A stretch of DNA of 26,206 nucleotides from positions 1 to 26,206 of IMG/VR virus record IMGVR_UViG_3300001450_000105; one strand, written 5' to 3'. Under the pieces are notes generated by a model. The model did no database searches. It saw only the letters and a program-made list of their open reading frames with translations, and had not been told where the DNA came from. The position numbers and the translations under genes were made by a program. Shown piece after piece: positions 14,949-21,270 of the stretch. Position 1 is the stretch's first letter. Each line of letters opens with the position of its first letter. The DNA comes from a virus.

Positions 14949-15290
14949 TTAGATAAAATGATACTCTCTCACTGCTCTCCTTCCAAGACTGTTTCCTTTA
15001 TTATCAAAAATAATTTTACTTTGTATTTTTACTTCTAGTAAATTACTTTTATTCAATATTTTAGTAACAATACTTCTAATACGGTTTCCGCCTACCCTCC
15101 CCCCGCCGCCAAGCGGATGAGAAGTGTGTTTCGTAGAATAACTCTGCCTTATTTCTTCTTGTAGTTGTAAATATTCATCTGCACTTAAAACCTCACCTTT
15201 CATTTCTTTACCTTTGGCTAAAACAATCTCTTTAAGAAAATCATAATTTATTCGCTTTGCTGCGCCCCTTTTTAATATTTCTTCCCACAT
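14949..15290 (-). CDS. Tagged small protein of unknown function
   Basis: 113 aa from ATG 15290, giving the tag MWEEILKRGAA; an in-frame TTG three codons upstream is less likely. Residues 15-55 are helical (FLKEIVLAKGKEMKGEVLSA). A Gly-rich loop follows (HPLGGGGRVGGNRIR, about 63-77), then a basic strand/helix segment (VTKILNKSNLLEVKIQSKII). The loop could touch phosphate, but I recognise no family. There is only a weak SD (AGGA about 14 nt upstream). The frame stays open upstream into the broken gene at 15291-15414. The 41-nt gap after it (14908-14948) holds only AT-rich sequence and the next gene's SD. Confidence 0.6.
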   Translation of the reverse strand: MWEEILKRGAAKRINYDFLKEIVLAKGKEMKGEVLSADEYLQLQEEIRQSYSTKHTSHPLGGGGRVGGNRIRSIVTKILNKSNLLEVKIQSKIIFDNKGNSLGRRAVREYHFI

Positions 15291-15414
15291 AGTAATCAAT
15301 AATCCTTTAACATTGTAGTTACGCCTAGGTAGACCATTTCTTCTAGCGTCTGGTAATACAGTAACTACCCATACATTATAATCCTTTTTGTTTTTTAATA
15401 ATATCGAACCACAT
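15291..15414 (-). pseudogene. Frameshifted tagged gene (start MWFDIIK, body in +1 frame)
   Basis: ATG 15414 opens with the shared tag MWFDIIKKQKG but meets TAA after 12 codons (15376-15378). Read one base later, from the A5 run at 15385-15389, the frame runs on without a stop as DYNVWVVTVLPDARRNGLPR plus RNYNVKGLL. This is plausible protein with the AT-rich codons typical of the window, and the frame continues into the next gene (MWEEILK, 15290). The +1 frame has no ATG, GTG or TTG until 15299. The simplest reading is a one-base insertion in a homopolymer, either real or an assembly error. Repairing it would give either a short tagged gene or one tagged protein fused to the next. Confidence 0.6.
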
Positions 15415-15419
15415 AATTA

Positions 15420-16250
15420 TCACACAATTGATATATTTGTTTCATTCCATTCGGAGTCCATTCTCCAACCATCAATATCAACCCAAAAAGTAAGACATAC
15501 ATCGTAATTCCCACTCGGTATATTTGTCTTTGTAAATACTTTTACATCACCCGCACTACCTGTTATATTGTAGCCAGCAAAATTACTATAATAATAAGTT
15601 TGATTTTCAGTCCATTTAATAGCAACATCTATTTCTACATATTGTTCTTCTTCACAAGACCAATCAGCATCCCAATAAATTTTCATATCTGTTGTATTAT
15701 TTACTGTTTCTAATTTTACTTCAGGATTATAAAAGGAACCTGTACAGTTATCTTCCGGTTCTTCATATTCACAAGACCCATCATCATTAGTAGCCGCATC
15801 ATTATAATTTATAGCAGTTGAATTTGTACAACCCCAAACTTCATCTTCATAATAACATGAACCATCATCTTCATTTGCGTAATCGTCATAGTTAATTGCA
15901 TCCCAATCTGTACATCCCCAATACATTTCCCCATCCATATTATTTTCATCTTCCCAAAATGGTTCTTCAGAACCAGCAGGTGTTAAATCTATTATACCTC
16001 CTAACTCAAGCCCACTCCCCGCTACAAGTATTAGTATAGGAATAAGGGCAGTTAATAACTTGTGGGTTTTACCTGCCATTTCTGTTGCTTTATCTAGTGC
16101 TGAAGTATTCTCTTTTATAGCATTTGAATTATTTAATTTACCATCATCTAATAGATCTGCTATAACATCACCTTTACTACGACCTGTTAATTCAGCAATT
16201 TCTTCTGCATTTTCTAACGATGCTTGTATATCGGGTGATGTATCAGCCAT
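15420..16250 (-). CDS. Membrane-anchored surface protein with GCT...DDGSC repeats
   Basis: 276 aa from ATG 16250 (GTGGGG 5-6 nt upstream; the GTG at 16262 is part of that signal). Residues 1-63 are hydrophilic and helical. Residues ~66-87 (LLTALIPILILVAGSGLELG) are a single membrane span, followed by an acidic ectodomain. Two repeats at 111-133 and 139-162 share WGCT-x3-AINY-x5-A-x-DDGSC-x-Y. I recall this repeat from secreted proteins of marine Bacteroidetes and Marine Group II archaea. The remaining ectodomain is beta-rich. Eight N-x-S/T sequons (N143, 168, 184, 185, 216, 228, 269, 272) suggest glycosylation after export. It could be a surface protein made in the infected cell or an envelope/tail-associated adhesin. 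It is the only gene of this cluster lacking the tag apart from 12388..12588. Confidence 0.7.
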   Translation of the reverse strand: MADTSPDIQASLENAEEIAELTGRSKGDVIADLLDDGKLNNSNAIKENTSALDKATEMAGKTHKLLTALIPILILVAGSGLELGGIIDLTPAGSEEPFWEDENNMDGEMYWGCTDWDAINYDDYANEDDGSCYYEDEVWGCTNSTAINYNDAATNDDGSCEYEEPEDNCTGSFYNPEVKLETVNNTTDMKIYWDADWSCEEEQYVEIDVAIKWTENQTYYYSNFAGYNITGSAGDVKVFTKTNIPSGNYDVCLTFWVDIDGWRMDSEWNETNISIV

Positions 16251-16305
16251 GTATTTCCCCACTTATTATTTATGTTTATTAATCTATCTCCATTTTGGGT
16301 AATAA

Positions 16306-16644
16306 TTACCAAGGGCCATAATTACCTGAAGTTAAGGCCTCTTTTGCTGCTTCTTCATAACTATATTTTTTTTCATTAGTTACATTGCCTATTCTTTTAT
16401 AAAAATCATAAGGAAATTTATAATTATCATTATGTTTTAATCTTTCAGTATCTATTACTGTGTCTCCATCTAAAATAAAAGCATGACCATAAACTTGTCC
16501 TTCAACATTTCCACCCGTTCCGGTAACATCTGCATGTACAAGAATTAAATTTGTTTCAAAACCATTTGACATATAATCTTCAGTTAAATAATTAAAAGCA
16601 GTTTGATAACATGTACCTGCTTTTTGTATATTTGACCAATCCAT
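16306..16644 (-). CDS. Tagged papain-like Cys/His peptidase or transpeptidase candidate
   Basis: 112 aa starting with the shared tag MDWSNIQKAG. It is followed by a probable nucleophile (TCYQTAFNYL, C12 at a helix start), a strand with LILVHADVTG (H37), and the active-site-like VYGHAFILDGDTVIDTER (H54, D65). Cys at a helix start, then His, then Asp on strands is the order of papain-fold (NlpC/transglutaminase-like) enzymes. Similar short NC...LVHG...HAW proteins occur in tailed viruses as I recall them. Such an enzyme might cut a cell-surface polymer or a virion protein. It starts 2 nt after the ligase stop. The 55-nt gap after it (16251-16305) holds only AT-rich sequence and the SD of the next gene. 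Confidence 0.6.
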   Translation of the reverse strand: MDWSNIQKAGTCYQTAFNYLTEDYMSNGFETNLILVHADVTGTGGNVEGQVYGHAFILDGDTVIDTERLKHNDNYKFPYDFYKRIGNVTNEKKYSYEEAAKEALTSGNYGPW

Positions 16645-16645
16645 A

Positions 16646-18700
16646 TTACCACTTTAGCCCTGAATGTTCATCCTCGTTTATATTTAATAAACCTTTGTCA
16701 CTAGATTCAGGGGTAGGTTTTGTTTCATAGCCTGTCCAAACAAGCCACATTTTTTTATCTTTAACGGGTAAAACACGGAAATGCATTTTACCTTTAGTTT
16801 CAGGTCCGTTTAAAATATACTCATGGTAGCCATTTCTATTAGCACCAAAAATTAAACCTCCCCTTTCTAATAATTTTTCCTTGTCAGGTTTATTATCAAC
16901 TAACGCTGGATATTTACCTGCTTCCCCTAATAAATCATATATTTCTTCTTCATTGTCTACTTTAATATGCCAAGACATTTCATTATTATCATATTTAATA
17001 ACAAAATTAAGTGTCTTATCTTCTCTTTGCCACAATTCAAACTTACCTTTTGGTTTATTTTCCGCCTTATTAATAACTACATCATCAAAAGAAAACATTT
17101 TATTTCTTTTATCATAAATAATTCCATATGTTTCCCCGCCCTTTTTTAACCTTTGTAATATTTTACCTTGTGGGTTATTACCGCCAAATAATCTATTGGT
17201 TAAATCCTTATCGTGTTCTGTAATTTTCTTACTTAATGATTCTATATTAGCAGGACCATCTCTTAATACTTGTTGAATGTAAGTAAAAAATCTACCATTG
17301 TCTTTTCCATAAGCAACTCGCAATTCGTCTTTCCAAATATCTATATCTAGTTGAGCATTCTTAGCCATTAAATTGTTATCCGCAAAGCCGTAAAAAGTAA
17401 AGCCTTCTAAATCTAACTCACCTTCAAATTTAGCCAATCCATGTACTCCGTCTGTAATTGTATAGGATTTTTTCAATGCTTCTATTGTATAATCTTCTAA
17501 ACTCTTTTTACCATCCTTTGTTAAAAATTGTAAAGTAACTAATTTATCCGGCTGTGTAGTTTCTGGCTTTTCTATAACCTTTGCGTTATACAAACTATAT
17601 CCTTTCTTTTCATTACCTTGTACTTCGTCTACCTTCACTCTAATAATATCACTAACATTTGCTTGTATTTGTGTATTAGTAGTTTTTCCCACAAACATAT
17701 AATGTTCATTTTCTAACTCTTGTACTTTTTTAGAATCTTCGTCTACCGGACCAATACCCATTTTATAATTAAAAGTATCATCTTTATTTTCTTTAATTTC
17801 TAAAACTACTACATCTAAGTCTACAAATTTTTTCCATTTAATCCACTTAGGATTTTTCTTTTTACCTATAATATATGAGGACTTAGCATCTTTAATTACT
17901 ACACCTTCACTTGTAGGATTATTCATTATTTCCATAGCGTATTCTTCAATTTCTTTTAACGAATCAGCATCTCTTGTATTAGATTTATTAGGAAATACTA
18001 AGTATTCATCTGACTGACTTGCAAAGTTTTGCATAAGTAATTGTAGTCTTTCTTCTAATTTTTGACCAATTACCGAATCATCTTCAAAGTACATTATATC
18101 AAAAATATATATTTTTATTTCTCCTTCACTTTCTATGCCTTTTTTATTAATATGTGCTAAAGTATCTGCTCTAATTAAAGGCTCATTACCTTTATGTAAA
18201 ATTGCTTCACCGTCTAAAATACAATTAGGAAACTCTCTTTTTTCTAATATCTTTACTGCTTTACTCATCTTACTAGTAATATCATTACCGTTAAAAGAAT
18301 AAATAGTAACCTTGTTATCAAACTTATGTAACTGCACACGAAGTCCATCATATTTTTCTTGAACTACATACTCCCCAGTAAAACCTTTAATTTCATTTAT
18401 ATCATCTATTTCAAAAATACGATACATAGGTTTATTAGGTACAATAAATTTATTTTCTTTATCTTCTTTAACTAAAGGACTAGGTAAAGTTTTACCTGAA
18501 ATAAGTCTATAAAGTTGATTAGCCTTTTTATTATCTACATTTAAAGTTTTATCTGAATATAAAATACTTGTATCTATATTTGGGAAAGCCGCTTTAATTT
18601 GAGGATCTTCAAGATATTCCCTTAATTGAATTACTAGTTTTTCCCAATCTTGTCTAGCATCGGGGTTATCCATAGCATGTAAATACTTAGAACCCATCAT
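16646..18700 (-). CDS. ATP-dependent DNA ligase with extra C-terminal domains
   Basis: 684 aa from ATG 18700. The nucleotidyltransferase core has every ligase motif: I, QEKYDGLR with adenylated K116; III, LDGEA (162-166); IIIa, IYIFDIMYF (about 197-205); IV, EGVVIK (265-270); V, WIKWKK (286-291). An OB-like domain follows (~295-395). Residues ~470-560 look like a winged helix (FFTYIQQVLRDGPANIESLS). Residues ~565-665 are beta-rich with WHIKV, GYHEYILNGPETKGKMHFRV and MWLVWTGYE, faintly like a LigD 3'-phosphoesterase domain; that last point is weak. It seals DNA nicks using ATP. Its place in the head-gene block is unusual and hints at a role in packaging, genome repair or circularisation after entry. 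The frame stays open 27 codons upstream without a standard start, so the true start may be at a non-AUG codon near 18760. Confidence 0.88.
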   Translation of the reverse strand: MMGSKYLHAMDNPDARQDWEKLVIQLREYLEDPQIKAAFPNIDTSILYSDKTLNVDNKKANQLYRLISGKTLPSPLVKEDKENKFIVPNKPMYRIFEIDDINEIKGFTGEYVVQEKYDGLRVQLHKFDNKVTIYSFNGNDITSKMSKAVKILEKREFPNCILDGEAILHKGNEPLIRADTLAHINKKGIESEGEIKIYIFDIMYFEDDSVIGQKLEERLQLLMQNFASQSDEYLVFPNKSNTRDADSLKEIEEYAMEIMNNPTSEGVVIKDAKSSYIIGKKKNPKWIKWKKFVDLDVVVLEIKENKDDTFNYKMGIGPVDEDSKKVQELENEHYMFVGKTTNTQIQANVSDIIRVKVDEVQGNEKKGYSLYNAKVIEKPETTQPDKLVTLQFLTKDGKKSLEDYTIEALKKSYTITDGVHGLAKFEGELDLEGFTFYGFADNNLMAKNAQLDIDIWKDELRVAYGKDNGRFFTYIQQVLRDGPANIESLSKKITEHDKDLTNRLFGGNNPQGKILQRLKKGGETYGIIYDKRNKMFSFDDVVINKAENKPKGKFELWQREDKTLNFVIKYDNNEMSWHIKVDNEEEIYDLLGEAGKYPALVDNKPDKEKLLERGGLIFGANRNGYHEYILNGPETKGKMHFRVLPVKDKKMWLVWTGYETKPTPESSDKGLLNINEDEHSGLKW

Positions 18701-18766
18701 GTTACAAAAAGAATCTACATTTTTGCCTATTGTATCAAAGGGTATTTCAAAAGGATTAATAATAAA

Positions 18767-18773
18767 TCCCCCT
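18767..18773 (-). promoter_or_regulatory. Possible ribosome binding site for a non-AUG ligase start
   Basis: AGGGGGA on the minus strand, 6 nt before an ATT codon at 18758-18760 that is in frame with the ligase. No SD is visible before the ATG at 18700, and the 71-nt stretch between is open and protein-like (NPFEIPFDTIGKNVDSFCN). It overlaps the stop of the upstream gene. Confidence 0.35.
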
Positions 18774-19182
18774 ACAATTGTTCATCTGTTGGGGTCAAAC
18801 TATCTACTAGCGGTACTTGTAAGGTATGCTTATATCTTTTAAGAGCCGCTAAAGCATTTTCCAAAGTAGATTCTAATTCCTTATCTTGTGAATCTTCAGG
18901 TTCTTCTATATTTTCAACAGGTGCTTCTTCATCTTTGTAAAGCATATATGTAGGCATTAAATTCTTTCTTACTTGTTTAGCAACAGGTATTGGTTTGTTA
19001 GCATTTTGGGTTACTTTATTTAAATTAAGTTTACCTTTAGATTGCTTACCCTTACCTTCTGTTGGTTCTTGTACGCCTAATGCGTTACTAATTAAATATA
19101 CTTGCTCATTTAATTGAGAAAGTAATGCTGAAATTCTACTGCCATCTAATTCTTCTATTCCTTCTATTTCATCTTTTGCCAT
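18772..19182 (-). CDS. Unknown hydrophilic protein between portal and ligase
   Basis: 136 aa. I chose ATG 19182 (AGGTGAG 5 nt upstream, directly after the stop of the previous gene); a GTG at 19191 would add three residues. Residues 1-40 are helical (DEIEGIEELDGSRISALLSQ, NEQVYLISNALG), and 45-75 are a Lys/Gln/Asn-rich linker. An acidic stretch with DEEAPVENIEEPEDSQDKEL leads into a helix (LENALAALKRYKHTLQV). No family is recognised. Spacing of 1 nt from the gene before shows it belongs to the same operon. A role in head assembly is possible from context only. Confidence 0.6.
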   Translation of the reverse strand: MAKDEIEGIEELDGSRISALLSQLNEQVYLISNALGVQEPTEGKGKQSKGKLNLNKVTQNANKPIPVAKQVRKNLMPTYMLYKDEEAPVENIEEPEDSQDKELESTLENALAALKRYKHTLQVPLVDSLTPTDEQL

Positions 19183-19183
19183 A

Positions 19184-19417
19184 TTACTCACCTGTTATTC
19201 CTCGAACCATTTCGTCTAATTGACTCCAATCCATTTTTGAAATAGTATTAGAATCAGGGGCAGATGAAGAAGCCCTATTGGGTCTTACACCTTCTACTTT
19301 AACTAATCCTGACTTCATCAAAATGTTATCTTGGTCATAAACATATTTTTCTAATTCCTGTACTCGCTCTACTAACATTTTTAACAATAATGTTAAATCT
19401 CCATATTCTTCAGTCAT
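19184..19417 (-). CDS. Small coiled-coil protein
   Basis: 77 aa. Residues 4-35 (LTLLLKMLVERVQELEKYVY) are a heptad-like coiled coil. A disordered Ser/Pro/Ala linker follows, then KMDWSQLDEMVRG at the C-terminus, which loosely resembles the W-x2-I tag seen farther along. The start overlaps the previous stop (ATGA). It is probably an oligomeric accessory structural factor; no family is recognised. Confidence 0.6.
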   Translation of the reverse strand: MTEEYGDLTLLLKMLVERVQELEKYVYDQDNILMKSGLVKVEGVRPNRASSSAPDSNTISKMDWSQLDEMVRGITGE

Positions 19418-21051
19418 TCTTCTTCATCCTCCGGATATACTTTTTCCCTTAATTTTCTATATAAATTTTCGTACTTTTTTCTTAATGAAGCGGCTACTTT
19501 AATCATTTTAAGATTCTCTTCTTCTAGCCCTTCTATCTCGCCTGTATTACCTTCTACTTGGTCAAGTATATTTATAAGTTTTCCTAATTTTAAATATTCT
19601 TCCCCGAAATATTCGGTAGGGTCAGCATCTTGTAGGTAGGTTTTAACCTTCCTTCGTTGTTTTGAATTTAATTCTTCTAAAGCCTTTTTGAGTTCTTCGG
19701 CTTTACCTAAAAGGTTTTGTCTGTATGTAGTGTCTTCAACAACATATGATTGTTTTGGTTTTTCTTTTCTTAATAGTATTTTATAAGGCAATTTACTAAG
19801 AATAGCCCTAAGCATAAAATACCCATAAGTTTTATCATTAACAGGTTCATCTAAAAATTTAATAACTTTATCCCTTAATGATACATCTTCTATTTCGGGT
19901 CTTTGGACTATTATAGTGCCTAATTCTTGTAGGCTAAAATTATTTTTTAAATCTAAATCTTTTAGTAAATTTTTATTTATAGTTTTTAGTTTAACTTTGT
20001 CTAATACAGTATCAACTTCTACATTACTTTTAACTGACTGTTTAATGTTGCCTTGCATTTCCCATATATTATCGTAAAAGTCTGAATTATTTTTTCCTTC
20101 TAAAGAACTACCTGATGTTCCTAAAAATAAATCTTCTACTAACTTTAATAAATCAGGTAAAGGTATTGCTGTATAACCATTATTATTTAACCAAGTATTT
20201 ACAGAAGTTTCTAATCTTGGGAAACTATTCGTATTAATATGTTTTTTAAACTCTGTCATACTAACTCTTAAACTTCCACTGGCCTTAGTAAATGGTCTTA
20301 ATTTATTTTCTTCATTATCTTGATAAAAAATTAATTTTTGATTACTTCCTAAATACTCATTAATAATTACAACATTATATCTTACCTTTTGTACAGTTCT
20401 TTTGCCCTTTTTGCTTTTCCTAGCAAGTCTAATAAGTACCTTTCTTAATTCAGGGTCTCCTTCTTCTTTATCGTAATTTGCTTTTATTTCTTCTAATTCT
20501 TCAATAGAATCAAAACCCATATCTTCTCCTGCTAGTAATTTTCCCCAAGCATTTTCGATTTTTTCAGGTGTAGGGTCTTTAATTTCCCTTAACATTATTT
20601 GTACAAATTTAGATTTATCCGTAGGTTTAATATCTTGCCCTTTATATTTAATAGAAGTTTTTTCTTCTATTACTTTTTGTTTAGGTTTAGGTTCAATATC
20701 TAAAGGTCTACTTCTTTCTTCTTCTGTAGTTTCTACAGCCTTTTTATACATTCGTTTAAAATTATCTAAAATTTCAGTATTATTTAAAGTAGTATCTGTA
20801 CCGGCTTCAATTAATTCCACAATTATATTATCTAAATCTAATTCTTCTGTATAATATTCATCTTTTTTACTATTTCTATCTTGCAATATTGAATCTGCTT
20901 CTCTTTTGATTTCCTTGTAAGTTTCTAAATCTGGTACAAAGGTTCCCTCTTTATTTTCATAACCAAAAGGAAAAACATCTTTTTTACCTTCGGTTTGTTG
21001 TTTGACATTTTCTTCATAAATGTCTTGTAGGTCGTCCTTTGCAATTGACAT
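19414..21051 (-). CDS. 545-aa protein of unknown function in the head block
   Basis: I do not recognise a family. It is highly charged and mostly helical, with an acidic/disordered N-terminal ~130 residues, a Lys-rich segment (LARKSKKGKRTVQKVRYNVV) and a strand-containing middle. The C-terminal coiled coil contains LGKAEELKKALEELNSKQRR and LRKKYENLYRKLREKVYPED. There is no membrane span and no obvious catalytic motif. GAGG precedes ATG 21051, and the gene is closely spaced after the small post-portal gene. In general character it resembles the 860-aa protein at 6108..8690, without an alignment I can defend. A large minor head protein or a packaged protein is possible. Confidence 0.7.
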   Translation of the reverse strand: MSIAKDDLQDIYEENVKQQTEGKKDVFPFGYENKEGTFVPDLETYKEIKREADSILQDRNSKKDEYYTEELDLDNIIVELIEAGTDTTLNNTEILDNFKRMYKKAVETTEEERSRPLDIEPKPKQKVIEEKTSIKYKGQDIKPTDKSKFVQIMLREIKDPTPEKIENAWGKLLAGEDMGFDSIEELEEIKANYDKEEGDPELRKVLIRLARKSKKGKRTVQKVRYNVVIINEYLGSNQKLIFYQDNEENKLRPFTKASGSLRVSMTEFKKHINTNSFPRLETSVNTWLNNNGYTAIPLPDLLKLVEDLFLGTSGSSLEGKNNSDFYDNIWEMQGNIKQSVKSNVEVDTVLDKVKLKTINKNLLKDLDLKNNFSLQELGTIIVQRPEIEDVSLRDKVIKFLDEPVNDKTYGYFMLRAILSKLPYKILLRKEKPKQSYVVEDTTYRQNLLGKAEELKKALEELNSKQRRKVKTYLQDADPTEYFGEEYLKLGKLINILDQVEGNTGEIEGLEEENLKMIKVAASLRKKYENLYRKLREKVYPEDEEE

Positions 21052-21053
21052 AC

Positions 21054-21269
21054 TTAAACCTCACGCCACTTGTTATTACCTTTTTTACCACCAGTGATAA
21101 AACCCGGAATATCGGGGTCTTTTTCAAATGTAGTAGGTGGAAGTTCAGGAATAGGTGGGCAAAGATTTGTAGTTTCTACTTCTTTCTTTACCGGCCTATC
21201 TGCTTCCTTTTCTGCTTGTTGTAAAGCCTTTCTTGCTTCTTCTAATTTCTTTCTTACTATTTCACTCAT
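21054..21269 (-). CDS. Small helical protein after portal
   Basis: 71 aa from ATG 21269, which follows the portal stop by 1 nt; longer in-frame starts upstream lie inside the portal gene. Residues 1-32 are a charged helix (MSEIVRKKLEEARKALQQAE). A Pro-rich extended segment (NLCPPIPELPPTTFEKDPDI) and a Gly/Lys end follow. No family is recognised. It is translationally coupled to the portal gene and may be a small partner of the portal or scaffold. Confidence 0.6.
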   Translation of the reverse strand: MSEIVRKKLEEARKALQQAEKEADRPVKKEVETTNLCPPIPELPPTTFEKDPDIPGFITGGKKGNNKWREV

Positions 21270-21270
21270 A

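Noticed and set aside
15325-15360. Alternative third frame through the broken tagged gene (reads YYQTLEEMVYLGV)
   Set aside because: It has stops on both sides and uses C/G-ending codons rare in this window. The +1 frame has normal codon use and continues into the next gene.
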